A stretch of DNA of 32,564 nucleotides from Chara braunii (GCA_003427395.1 BFEA01000207.1:1868814-1901377); one strand, 5' to 3'; counted from the stretch's first letter, positions 10,232 to 20,389 are shown. Notes: a model not told the origin generated them from the letters alone. Numbers and translations are program-made.

Positions 10232-10998
10232 CTGGGCGTTGTTTCTAGGCTAAATGGCCCAGGGCTATGTTTATTTGGCTGTTTTCTAAAGGACTAGACA
10301 TTGTTTCTAAGTTGAATGGTCTAGTTGATATGTTTATTTCTGAGGGTTTGCCTGACTGATTTTTTAGACCAAACATTGTTTCTAAATGAATGACTTCGTC
10401 TGTCTGTTTCCTTTTGCGGTTTCTGATTGAAGTTGGGCTAAGGGATCCAACCTCATGCTTTGAATGGCTTTGAGGATAGGTTGAACATTGTTTCTAAGCT
10501 GAATGGTTCAGCCTTGTGTTTTATTTTTGAGGGAGGATTTATGGTCTAAGGTTAATCATTGTTTCTAAGTTGAATGGTTTAGCATGAAAACCACGCACAT
10601 AAGTATAAAGTGAGTATTACATAAATTTTTTTATTTATACTTGCATGTGAACTGACAGTTGGACATTGTTTATAAGTTGAATGGTCTAGCGCTAAGCCAT
10701 ATCACTAAGAAGAGAAGGAAAAATACAAAGTATAATTGGAAGTAATATGGGGAAGCTGAGCATTGTTTCTAAGTTGAATGGCTCAGTCCCTTGCCCATAT
10801 TTTTATTTCTTTTTAGAACAAAGTCAGAAATTATTAAACTTCGGATATTAAACAATTCAGGGCGGCTAGACATTGTTTCTAAGCTGAATGGTCTAATCAT
10901 ATGCCCAAAGAAGAGAAAAGTAGTTGTGCAACATGTTCGTGTATATTTTAAGGCATGCTATGCATTGTTTCTAAGTTGAATGGTCTAGCATCATGCCA
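10232..10998. repeat. Array of nine hairpin motifs with constant core and covarying arms
   Basis: The core ATTGTTTCTAAGYTGAATGG recurs near 10239, 10301, 10377, 10488, 10559, 10667, 10763, 10873 and 10965. The flanking arms differ from copy to copy yet pair with each other: CTGGGC with GCCCAG (10232/10257), ACTAGAC with GTCTAGT (10293/10319), AGGTTGAAC with GTTCAGCCT (10478/10506, one wobble), GTTGGAC with GTCTAGC (10658/10684, two wobbles), CTGAGC with GCTCAG (10756/10781), TAGAC with GTCTA (10867/10891) and ATGCTA with TAGCAT (10955/10986). ATT and AAT inside the core extend the stem, leaving one bulged G. The copies near 10377 and 10559 pair poorly. Spacing is 62-111 bp, and the sequence between copies is mostly unrelated. 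Confidence 0.8.
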
Positions 10999-11274
10999 TA
11001 TGTAAGTTGGGTATAAAGGATAAATCATATGAGGGCCTCACGAACTAATCTATGAGGATTTGACTTGGGGATTGGTGAGAGTACTTACCAATGTGGTTTG
11101 TCCTTGCATGTGACTAAGTGAGATCACTACTTGGTCTGATAGGTAGTAGCTTTACATGCTCGTCACGTGCTAGAGCTATTGGAGTTAGTTTCAGTTCCTG
11201 CATTTTCTGGGTTAGGTTTATTTTACTTAACTCGATTACTGCATTTTCTGACATCTTTTCTTATACTTGGTCTT

Positions 11275-11842
11275 GTATAAATATTGGTAAGCCACTTTTT
11301 TTTACGGGACGTGTTGCCGAAAATTTCTACAAAACCAGGGAGTTAGTCAAATTTTGATTTTTCAAAGTTCAACTAGACTAAACGTTATGTACAAATCTGA
11401 AAAGTCGTTTTTTCTAAAGGGAGTGTTGCCCAAAGTTTTGCTAATTCAGGGAGTTACACAAAGTTGGACCTTGAGAAGTCAAAGTTATTTTAGATTCTGA
11501 ACTTAGCTTTGTATAAATCTTGGAATAACATTTTTTTAACGGAAGTGTTGCCAAAATTTGTACAAATTTAAGGGCTTAGTTGAATTTTTTCTTAAGTTGA
11601 ACTCAAGTCAAACTTTTGGGTTTTTATCTGACTTAGTATAAATATGGGAAGTCTGCCTTTCTAAAGGAGATGCTGCCAAAACTTTGACTAATTCAGAAAG
11701 TTTGATAAAATTTTACCTTTGAGAGTTAAAGATTATTTCAGTTTTCATATTCAAGCTAGTATAAATTCAAAGAAGGCACTTTTCCTACGGGAAGCGCTGC
11801 CGAATTGTTCTTGGTTTAGAGAAGATAGATTATATTTCGACA
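11275..11842. repeat. About five units of a 114-125-bp tandem repeat
   Basis: Units start at 11275, 11389, 11511, 11636 and 11759, each with GTAYAAAT. Each then has a T-rich stretch, an ACGGGAGTGTTGCC-like block, an AATTCAGGGAGTTAGTCAAA-like block and a TCAAAGTT-type end. Units 1-4 are complete and unit 5 fades after about 80 bp. The array lies just downstream of the hairpin array and has no coding potential. Confidence 0.8.
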
Positions 11843-12112
11843 GGTAGTGATATTGGCAATCCACTCTGTATGGGGGAGATTCTGCTAAACGTCTACTTTT
11901 TTTGGGATACTGATTTAGGGGTAGACTTAGATTTAGTTGGCAGATAGCCTTGAATGAGAACGTGCTATGGAGATTCATTCCTCATACATTGATGATTTAG
12001 TTGGGCATTGACCTGTCTTATGATACAGGTCGTCTTTGGACGTTTGATTCAGGATTTGGGTTAAGTTCAGCGTAATCTCACGAGGATTATCTTCTGTCAT
12101 CATTAATAACAG

Positions 12113-12142
12113 GTCGGTTGTCGATTCGTCGGTTGTCGACTT
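12113..12142. repeat. Short direct duplication GTCGGTTGTCGA
   Basis: Two adjacent copies of GTCGGTTGTCGA, offset by about 15 bp. Otherwise 11843-12475 holds nothing identifiable. Confidence 0.6.
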
Positions 12143-12471
12143 AACTCCAATTCACCTTCGACTACCCAATCTAAAGGCTTTAGTCTGGTGAATTTAATTG
12201 TTTTATTAAGGTTTTCACCCGGACTTTTATTGAATGGTCCTTTAAAAAAGGTACTGAGTACTTATTTTGGAAAGTTGGACAAAGGTTGAGGTATGCATGG
12301 GTAAAGCAAGGGGTATGAGTATAGAGAATGGTTGAAGTTGACCTCGTGTAGTGTGTGGACTTTTGTGATTGCAGATATGCTTTGTAGTTCGGACTTCGGA
12401 TTTAACTGTCTGCGATCATATACATAGAGGAGTCTCACTATGATTATGAGAAGTGATCGTCACATATTTAT

Positions 12472-12475
<4 letters not shown>

Positions 12476-12508
<33 letters not shown>
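12476..12508. repeat. AT dinucleotide microsatellite, left of the hAT-like element
   Basis: An uninterrupted run of about 17 AT units. The element that follows seems to have inserted into this microsatellite, which continues at 13264. Confidence 0.9.
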
Positions 12509-12513
<5 letters not shown>

Positions 12514-13263
12514 TAACTGACGTTCGGGACGGGCCGAACGCCCGAACCCGAACGCCCGAACGTATGGGACCCCTTGGGGGTGCGTTCGGCCGTTCAGGCC
12601 GAACGGGGATCCAAAAAAATAATAATAATAATTTTAAAAAAATTTGAAAAAACGATATATTATGAAAAAAAATAAATTAAGCAAGATTTGCCTGAGCATT
12701 ACATCCAAATTCCTTACCAAATTTGAAATAAAAATCAAATACGAAAAACAAATACTAATAATAAAAATAACACAAAATAAAAAAGAATTAAATTTAGTGA
12801 GTGCGCCAGCACGTTTTCGACACCGCCATCTTTGGAGATTTTTTTTTTTTTTTTTGGTGTAGCTAAATGACCTGAAAATTTACAGATCTGTGCTTCACAT
12901 AATGCAAAACCCACTAGAAAAGTTTCAAAAAATAATAAAATTGTTTAGACCCTGAACTAAAGTGAAAACAAAAAGTAAAAAGTGGAAAAAAACGTGGGTG
13001 AACACGTTTTGAGACCGCCATCTTTGACGATTTTTAATTTTTATTTGTTTGAGTTAAATGACTTGAAACTGTATGGGCATGTACCTCATGTCATAGAGAA
13101 CTCACAAAAAAAAAATTAGAAAAAAAACCGACATTGTTAGGCCCCGAACTAATTTTTGGCGGGGGCCGAATGCCGTTAAGTTCGGACCCCGTATGGGACC
13201 CCAAACGTCCGTACGCACGGAGGTCTGCCCGGGGACCTCCGTACGTACGGGCTGGTGACCCTG
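12509..13263. mobile_element. Non-autonomous hAT-like element (755 bp)
   Basis: An AT-rich interior is bounded by GC-rich ends full of CGTTCGGGAC, GCCCGAAC and CGTACGTACGG. The left end starts TAGTGTAACTGACG and the right end, on the minus strand, starts CAGGGTCACCAGCCCG, an imperfect terminal inverted repeat in hAT style. Both sides are TA repeats, so an 8-bp target duplication cannot be delimited. There is no transposase frame. The GC-rich subterminal style resembles the 3' end of the hAT at 3590-3767, so a related transposase could have mobilised it. Confidence 0.65.
12809..13090. repeat. Internal duplication in the hAT-like element, period 193 bp
   Basis: CACGTTTT, GACACCGCCATCTTTG, a T-rich run, a TTAAATGACCTGAAA-like block and a CTCACA end occur from 12810 and again from 13003, with substitutions. 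The duplication predates most of the divergence. Confidence 0.7.
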
Positions 13264-13265
13264 TA

Positions 13266-13296
<31 letters not shown>

Positions 13297-13308
13297 AGAT
13301 ATATATAC
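13264..13308. repeat. TA and AGATAT microsatellite
   Basis: About eight TA units are followed by four AGATAT units and a short TA run. From 13309 to 14361 I find only short frames and no identifiable element. Confidence 0.85.
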
Positions 13309-14361
13309 GTATGTTTCTATGTTTGAGTGTTTGCGTGACCTAAAAGAGCTCACGCTTAAGGGTTTAATTGGGGTTGAGATTGAAAAAGGAAAGGAGACTC
13401 CCTTCCTATACCGGTTTTTGCTTTTTAAAAGTTTCTTAGTGGGACGTTGGTCCTGGGCCCGGATTCCAGGTCCTTGTCCAGGACATCCCAGATCCTAGAC
13501 TCCGCTTGGAAGGGATCACCCCCCACATAGAGCCTATCTGCCCTGCCCACCGAAACACTCAGCCTAAGGGTCGAAGGTGCTGCGGGGGCCAAACGGCTGT
13601 TCCTTCAGCCGTGCAATATCATAAAGAGGTTGCCCTCACGATACTGAGATTGCCACTTGAGTGTCATAAGCGGTACTCGGATTCACGAGGGACCGCTTGA
13701 TTATGGGCACTACATAGTACGCCATCATTGCGACTGCTTACGTATTCATGCGTTGCTAGTCGATATGGGAAGACTCTGCGTCTGTGAGGTTCTATACTAA
13801 GTTTCGCGCGCGTCGCCTATCTGATTTTCCACGTTGGAAGGTTATGGGATGGCTACCAAAGGGACTAGGAGTGTGGTTGTGTTGTTTGTTTTGTATCGTT
13901 CTGTGTGTGTGAGTGTTGTGGTGCAACGCGTGGTATATGAGATGCGTTCTAGTCGACCGACGATGATTCCCGCTTGGAACTTCAGCCCCCCAGTGCGTCC
14001 GTTCCCATGCCGGTTCGATAGAGGCATGGGACCGCGCGTACCCCCTATGCTATAGCGAACAAGAAACGTCCTCGGATGGTCCACCTCTGCGATTGCAACA
14101 GATTAGCTTTTGTACTCTGGACTGGTAGCTCGGCGGGGATACGCCCACCGAAGGGAGGTGACAGCTCCCGTGAGGTGGAGGTAAGTTGTACCTCGCGTTG
14201 GCCCTATCCTGTCATAGGGGCTCGCGAGGGGTATGGTTGGCGCACTCGATCGGAGCGGTTTGAAGAAACTCGATGTGTATCGTGATGAGATAAACAAACT
14301 CCTGCTTGACGCGGCAGGGAGGGTCCAGGCCGGCGCGGTGCGGGACCGATCCGCTCAACAC

Positions 14362-16735
14362 CGCGGCCTTAACCGTTACACAATTAAGAACAGTTATCTC
14401 ATGCCTCGCGCGAATGAGTTGTTTGACTATCTAGCAGGCAACCGCTTCTTCAAGAAGATCGATCTTCATAGCGGTTACCACCAGATCCGCGTAGCCACAG
14501 AGGACCAGCCGAAGACCGCCTTTCGGTTGCGCTTCGGCCACTACAAGTTCACGGTGATGCCATTCAGCCTCACCAATGCACCTGCCACCTTCCAAACGGC
14601 GATGAATGACATCTTCGGGGACATCTTTGAAGAATACGTTCTCGTATACCTGAACGACATCTTGGTCTACAGTCGTACCTTAGAAGACCATCTCAGACAC
14701 CTCCGCAATATCCTACAGCGCGTACACAAGCATGGTTTCTATGCCAAGCTTAGTAAGTGCTGCTTTGCCCAGAGCAAAGTGGACTTCCTAGAACACCATG
14801 TGTCTAACCAGGGTCTCCACATGGACGACGCGAAGATCACTGCTATTGCAGATGCCTATCCCCACATCAGTCAAGCAACTTCACAGTTTTCTAGTAATTT
14901 CATCCAGGGATACGCTAGGTATAATTCCTACATCCTTACCTCCGCCCTCCTCCGGAAGTACCTCCGCCCTCCTCCGGAAGAACCCGCCGTGGTTTTGGAC
15001 AACTCTCTGTGAGGACGCCTTTCACGCTCTCAAGAAGGCGGTGACTTGTGCACTGGTTTGTCGACACCCCGATTTTGACCGTCTCTTCATCGTCACCACT
15101 GATGCGTTGGATTTTGCAGTAGGAGATGTATTCTCTCAAGTGTTTCTCTCTCCTTCTGATTCACCTTATCCCCATGTTCCTCCTGCCCCCCCCCCTCCTG
15201 ACACTGCTTCTCGATTGACACATATCCTCCCACCACTTCCCTCCACTAACAGTCCTCCCATTACCTACTCCCCGACCATCGCGGAAGATGGGACTGTCGA
15301 TGCTCGTGTTGGGGACTGCTCGATCGCTTTCTACTTCCGTCAGTTGTTGCTTGCTGAGATAAACTACACTGTCGATGAACGTGAGATTTTAGCAGTAGTT
15401 TATGCTATCCGGCATTGACATCATTCTCTGCACGGGGTGCCCTTCATGGTACGCACGGACAACTCAGTTGTCTAGGCTTTCCTCATGAAGCCCAAACTTT
15501 TCCCTCGACAGGCAAGATGGTGGCATGACTTATCCGAGTTCAGTTTCACCACTCAGCTCATTCAAGGTAAAACGAACCTCATCGCCAATGCCTTGTCCTG
15601 CTGTCCTGATCACAATCAGGAACCCATCCATCTTGTTGCCATCTTCATCACCACTGTTGATCAGTCGGTGATCGACACATATCGCACTCAGTACCGCCAC
15701 TGCCCGGATTACCGCGTCATCCACGCGACTCTGCGGAGTGGGAAGACCATTCTTTCATACTTACTCGGTGAGAACGGCCTCGTGTACTGGCATGGCATAT
15801 CTGGGCAGTTAGAACCACGTATATGTGTTCCCTCCACCGGACAGCTCCGCGTCCAGGCCGTAGCAGAGTTCCATGACCAAGCAGTTGCCGGTCATATGGG
15901 TTTCCACAAGATGTTGACTCGTGATGGTCGCCTATACGTCTGGCCGAAGTCCAAGGACTTCGTCAAAACCTACCAGGAGGTGAACAGTGTGAACTTCCGT
16001 ATGGGTTACTTCAACCCCTACCCATACATGAGGGTCGTTGACAGTCCATCTAGATGGATTTCAATGGTCCCCTTCTTCCACCCACTGAGCGCAATCATGA
16101 TGCTATCTTGGTCGTCGTCGATCGCTTCATGAAGCGTGCACATTTTGTCCTGTGCCGCTATCGCATTAGCGCTCGTGAGGTCACCGACATCGTCTTCGAC
16201 TGAGTCGTGAGAGATCACGACGTACCTCGGAGCATCATCTCCGACCGTGACCCGTTCCTTACCAGCACATTCTGGCGATGCCTACACGAGGTGTACGGAT
16301 CCCATCTCCGCTTCTCATCGTCTTACCACCCTCAGACGGATGGTCAGACTGAGGTCACCAATGAAACTCTCGGTAATATCCTCTGTAAGTTTATTAGGGG
16401 TGACCAGCAGTGGGGCTTACACTTAGCCTACGCAGAGATTGTGTACAACCACGCCGTTTCGCCAACCACTTGGATGTCGTTATTCTATTGCAACTGCTGC
16501 TACCACCCTTGCGTACCCGCAAATTTCCTATGACTGTCGTTATTGCGCTCAGACACTCGTTGTCCTGCGCTTGACAACTGGATCGCCCACATGGCGGTGA
16601 TTATGAAGCGTGCACACGAGAGTTTATCCGACTCCGAGACTTGCATGGCCGCACGAACGAAATGATCACGAATGGATCATCCATTCAAAGTCAGTGATGA
16701 TGTGCTCGTCGACGTACGCCACTTGCAGCTATTTG
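14362..16735 (+). pseudogene. Ty3/gypsy pol, right half: RT, RNase H, integrase
   Basis: RT starts with G-L-N-R-Y-T-I-K and continues through F-F-K-K-I-D-L-H-S-G-Y-H-Q-I-R, M-P-F-S-L-T-N-A-P-A-T-F-Q and Y-L-N-D-I-L-V-Y-S. The catalytic Y-x-D-D is Y-L-N-D: Asn at 14653. The thumb region changes frame near 14850 and 14900, and again at a 22-bp tandem duplication (14937-14980). RNase H shows T-T-D-A-x-D-F-A-V-G, E-R-E-I-L-A and V-R-T-D-N, with stops at 15416 (TGA) and 15472 (TAG). The integrase has the H-x-H zinc-site half near 15870-15910, a frame change at about 15985, the core M-D-F at 16054, S-D-R-D-P-F and P-Q-T-D-G-Q-T-E-V, and a TGA at 16201. A C-terminal H-P-F-K-V-S-D-D-V-L block lies near 16680-16720. 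No chromodomain or 3' LTR was recognised. Non-functional. Confidence 0.9.
14937..14980. repeat. Perfect 22-bp tandem duplication inside RT
   Basis: Two identical 22-bp units (14937-14958 and 14959-14980), each beginning TACCTCCGCC, lie in the gypsy pol. Because 22 is not a multiple of three, the duplication shifts the reading frame. The peptide T-S-A-L-L-R-K is encoded in frame 1 by the first copy and in frame 2 by the second. The lack of divergence makes it recent. Confidence 0.9.
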
Positions 16736-17000
16736 AGTGCGTGCCCATGAGTGCCCATGCTTGGTACTGCTACTTGAGTGCGCGTTCATGCTTAGTATTG
16801 CTATCTAAATATGCGTTCATGCTTAGAGCTGCTGGTTTAGTGCACGCCCTGGTCCGACAACGTTGTTTTAGTGCACGTCCAGACTCGACAATGATGATCT
16901 AGTGTACGCCCATGCTCGGCGTTGTTGATATAATACGCGCCTTGACTTGAGAGGGCGCGCCCTGTTGAGATGATGACCTAGAGCGAGCGCCCTGCTAGTA
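16736..17000. repeat. Degenerate 31-bp tandem repeat, about eight units
   Basis: Units resemble TTGAGTGCGCGTTCATGCTT followed by a GTTGCTA-like end; examples begin at 16736, about 16777, 16808, 16839, 16870 and 16902. The array starts exactly where recognisable integrase sequence stops. Confidence 0.7.
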
Positions 17001-17092
17001 TCATCGAGTTGGAACTGAGTGTTTTTCAGATGGACACTTGAGAGCCACTGATGAAATGGTTTGGCATCCCATCCCGCTATTTTAATTTCTTG

Positions 17093-17330
17093 TTGATCAG
17101 TCCCGGCGCAGGTAGTAATTGCGGTTCATACCTTGGGCATACGGTGATCGTTGTTTAATCCCTGTGCAAACAGTATTTTTCCTGCATAGGTGATATTTGC
17201 GGTTGAGTCCCTGCGCAGACAATTTTTGCACAGTCCGGCCCTGGTACATGCGATATTTTATGATTGGTCCCTGCATATATAATGCCTTGCTGATCAGTCC
17301 TCGATCGTGATAACACTGGCAGACCCAGTC
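17093..17330. repeat. Degenerate array with a period of about 30 bp (TTGATCAGTCCCTGCGCA type)
   Basis: Repeated blocks of GTTGATCAGTCC, a CTGCGCA-like middle and a GTGATATTTGC-like end occur about eight times with many changes. It differs in sequence from the arrays on either side. Confidence 0.55.
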
Positions 17331-17383
17331 CTCATGTTTTGACCCACTTGCTGCGGACACACATTCACGATATTGGTTACATT

Positions 17384-17765
17384 GAGTTGCAGTTTGTTGT
17401 TCAGTCGGGGCCATTAAGGCGGGGCCCTACGTTGAGTTGCAGTTTGCTCTTCAACCGGGCCCATTCAAGTGGGCCCCTACATTAAGTTGTTGTTTGTTGT
17501 TCACCCGGGCCCATTCGGGCACGCCTCTACATTGAGTTGTTGTTCACTGTTCATCCGGGCCCATTCAGGCAGGCCCCTACATTGAGTTGCAATTTGTTGT
17601 TCAGCCGGGCCCATTCATGTAGGCCTTTTCATTGAGTTGAGGTTTGTTGTCCAGCCAGGCCCATTCAGGAGGGTTTTTTCAGTGAGTTGCTGATTGTTGT
17701 CCAGCCAGGCCCATTCAGGCGGGCCTTTTTCAGTCAGTTGTTGATTGCTGTTCAATGGGGCCTAA
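17384..17765. repeat. 50-bp tandem repeat, seven full units plus a partial one
   Basis: Units start at 17384, 17434, 17484, 17534, 17584, 17634 and 17684, exactly 50 bp apart, with a final partial unit at 17735. Each has GAGTTG, TTGTTGTTCA and CCGGGCCCATTC followed by a second GGCCC-type block, so each unit can form a GC-rich foldback. The regular spacing with moderate divergence marks a true minisatellite. Confidence 0.9.
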
Positions 17766-17768
17766 GCA

Positions 17769-18332
17769 TTGGAGGGGACATTTACACTCGCAGGGGTGCA
17801 ACCATTGTCCAAGTTGGACCGTCATCGTGAGACAGCCCCTACGTGGGGCAAGCTAGTTGAGAAGTTTTGTTACCGATGTGTGGGGCATCAGAGCTTCGTC
17901 ATCAGGGTCAATGAGTCATCTCCCTTAAGACACACGTTGGTGATTACATACTCGGTAAAGGGGGCAGGGAAGAATGGAGTGAACACCACCACTTGCAACA
18001 GGATCGCTGACTACATATTTCGCAAGGAGAGTTATTAGAGGGATAATTGGCTGCATGTGGTATTCCCTCACGTACCTTCAGCGCCCTGGGGTGTACTCTT
18101 CGACTTTAATGGGTGTAATTCTAAGCCCCTTAGCGAGGCATGCAGTAAAGGGAAGGGACAGAAGGATGAGCGGATCAGGAGGAAGATGGCCAGATCCGGG
18201 GTCCCAATCACTACTTGCGTGCAGCGGTCAGAGACAGATGAGTCTGACCTTGATCTTTGTAGTGTGAGTGACGTCCATCTCGGCGACTACTTCGACTGGG
18301 ACACTCACATGGACTGGGTCTGTTGGTGGTAA
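17769..18332 (+). pseudogene. Unidentified protein-like frame with one stop
   Basis: Open from a GTG or an internal start through 18035, then TAG at 18036, and open again in the same frame to TAA at 18330. The second part contains F-P-H-V-P-S-A-P-W-G-V-L-F-D-F-N, a basic stretch K-G-K-G-Q-K-D-E-R-I-R-R-K-M and an acidic stretch D-Y-F-D-W-D-T-H-M-D-W. I recognise no family. The composition looks like real protein rather than repeat. It follows directly after the 50-bp array and may belong to the same larger mobile element as the next frame. Confidence 0.35.
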
Positions 18333-18385
18333 CTAAGTGCTGGAGACCGGTAAGCAGCGGCAACGGAGAGCAACATTGAGAAGGA

Positions 18386-18883
18386 TTGCATATCTTTTCG
18401 CACGGTATCTGCTCGAGGGTGATTAACATCCATATATCAGGTGAGCCTAAGGTCGAGGCGATTGTTGGACCCCCAAGGGGGGAAGGTCCTGTCCCATACC
18501 TTGGAGATGGTTATAGTCATTTGGTCAGGGAAGATTTTGTTATGCAGGCTTTTCGAAAGCCCCTTTATGGAGATAGTTTTCTTGAGGTTTCGTACGTCTA
18601 CATTGACAGGAGGGGACGGATCGAGATATTGATCGGAGCTACGGGCGATATTACCCTTGCGGAGGAGCCTTACCTCAGAAATGTTGCAGACGAGGAGATG
18701 GCTAGATGCATGGCATATGTCAGTAAGATCGATCCGGCACCACCTCTGGATATCAGCTATGTGGTCCTAGAGTCGATAGCAACCAGGGTTCTTAATGATA
18801 AGGAGGACCAACGTGTACCGGATGTAGAGTCCCGGACAGTACGGCCCACTCACGAAGGGGTACCACTTATCATTATCGATTGA
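18386..18883 (+). CDS. Unidentified protein-like open frame
   Basis: The frame of 165 codons begins with TTG, and its first ATG is well inside, near 18541. It may be a 3' exon: an AG acceptor after a short pyrimidine stretch lies at 18439-18440. The translation has mixed composition with short hydrophobic strands such as E-V-S-Y-V-Y-I-D and R-I-E-I-L-I-G-A-T-G-D-I, an acidic helix A-D-E-E-M-A-R-C-M-A-Y-V and a C-terminus V-P-L-I-I-I-D. No known domain was recognised. Nothing in the following 18884-19600 is identifiable apart from AT-rich and then CT-rich sequence. Confidence 0.35.
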   Translation: MHIFSHGICSRVINIHISGEPKVEAIVGPPRGEGPVPYLGDGYSHLVREDFVMQAFRKPLYGDSFLEVSYVYIDRRGRIEILIGATGDITLAEEPYLRNVADEEMARCMAYVSKIDPAPPLDISYVVLESIATRVLNDKEDQRVPDVESRTVRPTHEGVPLIIID

Positions 18884-19926
18884 GACTCTCTCCTTGTAGT
18901 CAATGTGATGTATTATGATATTATTATGATTTATCAGTGAAAGCAGCCCTGCAATGGCCGCTCTCTGCATACCCTGTGTACTACTCTTCAGTCTCGTGTC
19001 TTTGGTCATGCTCTTACAGCGTCTGGTTTCTGGTCTTCTTATTCTTTCATTATCATCTATTCTATGATGTATGTATGTTATTTCTTCTTTAAATTACACA
19101 GGTTACACTCAAGGCTATTTGATGACTTCTAGATAATAGGGACTCTCGTGACCTTGAATCTAACCTTTATACAGGGTCAGGTGCATGCGATAAACCCGAA
19201 CGCCGCACTCTGAGCTGTTGTTGGGCAACTTCCCCTGCATTCGAGCCCGGCCTAAAGCTGACCCGCAAACCCATCCCCCTTTCTTCTCAAACCCAGACCA
19301 TCTAGTAGTCTACTCCTCTCGGGTCTCGAAGAAGGAACATCATCATCCGAAACATGCATCTTTACCTGGGACGAGAACAAGTGGTCCGCCATAGCGAGAC
19401 GCACGGAAAGTTTGTTCACCCAACAGGTTTCTCGACAGAGGAAGACACAGATACAGCTCGTCGAAACAAGCCCTCGCGAACCTGACTCCGTACTTTTTTC
19501 CTTATCGTCACCCGAGAAATGCTTCCGCCCGGCCCGTTCCGCTTGCCGTTCCACACAGCGACCGTTTCACGATGTCGAACCTACTGTGGCTAGCTACCCG
19601 GACTCCCTTTCCCTCTCTTCTCCTCTCTCCCTCCCTTTCTCTCCCTCACACACACTCGCTTACGCACATGAGATATACCCAATCAGGAAACAAGAAAACA
19701 CCACCCTGTCAAAGGAAGAATGTCCCTTGCATGGTGACAACTGAGCACGGAATCCTGAACCTTTACGAAGGCTTACAGACACATGTATCAATAGTCTTTC
19801 CACCTCCCTGGCGCCCAGCACCCAACCTGTGACCGAGCCGCCACAACCGGCCCCCAAATTGACTGTGCCCCCAGCTGACTTATGAAGTGCGTAAAAAAAC
19901 CCGATTCCCCAGTTCTTCTATAGCCC

Positions 19927-19928
<2 letters not shown>

Positions 19929-20007
<79 letters not shown>
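19929..20007. repeat. (CT)n run 1, 79 bp
   Basis: A perfect dinucleotide run between repeat units A and B. The length is likely to be unreliable in a short-read assembly. Confidence 0.95.
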
Positions 20008-20011
<4 letters not shown>

Positions 20012-20282
20012 ACACTTACGCACACGAAACATACGCAATCAGGGAATCAAGAAACACGACGTTGTCAAAGGAAGAATGCCCCTTGCATGGTGACAATTGG
20101 GCACGGAATCTCGAACTTTTACGAAAGCTTACAAAAACATGTATCAATAGTTTTTCCACCTCCCTGGTGCCCAGCGCCCAGCGTGTGACCGCGCCTCCAC
20201 AACCAGCCCCCAAGTTGACTATGCCCGCAGCTAACTTAACTGATGTCCCAAAAAAAAACGGATTTCCCAATTCTTCTATAGC

Positions 20283-20283
<1 letters not shown>

Positions 20284-20353
<70 letters not shown>
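20284..20353. repeat. (CT)n run 2, interrupted by adapter
   Basis: A perfect CT run that ends at the first base of the Nextera junction and continues on the other side (20392-20434). Confidence 0.95.
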
Positions 20354-20355
<2 letters not shown>

Positions 20356-20389
20356 GTCTCTTATACACATCTAGATGTGTATAAGAGAC

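Larger units (their letters stand above)
6026..14361. other. 8.3-kb non-coding block separating the two gypsy halves
   Basis: The left gypsy half ends in D-Y-R and the right half starts at G-L-N-R-Y, so this block behaves as an insertion. No TG...CA LTR pair, no matching terminal inverted repeat and no Rep, RT or transposase domain was found by eye. The flanks could carry a decayed 5-bp target duplication (ATCGT on the left, ACCGC on the right), which is weak. The interior carries younger insertions and several repeat arrays listed separately. It may be a non-autonomous LTR element or a composite of several insertions. Confidence 0.55.

Noticed and set aside
10791-10979. 62-codon plus-strand frame in the hairpin array
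   Set aside because: It crosses two hairpin copies and AT-rich spacer; it has no domain and is of chance length.
14005-14030. GGTTCGAT in a small foldback, possible tRNA T-arm
   Set aside because: There is no A box, acceptor stem or anticodon arm at the proper spacing.
6026-14361. Helitron or LTR element as identity of the inserted block
   Set aside because: No Helitron TC start with CTRR end and hairpin, no Rep/helicase, and no pair of similar LTRs could be matched by eye at the two edges.
18329-18440. GT-AG intron joining the two unidentified frames
   Set aside because: A donor at 18329 and acceptor at 18439-18440 exist, but joining them gives an immediate stop, and a donor at 18350 lies beyond the first frame's stop.
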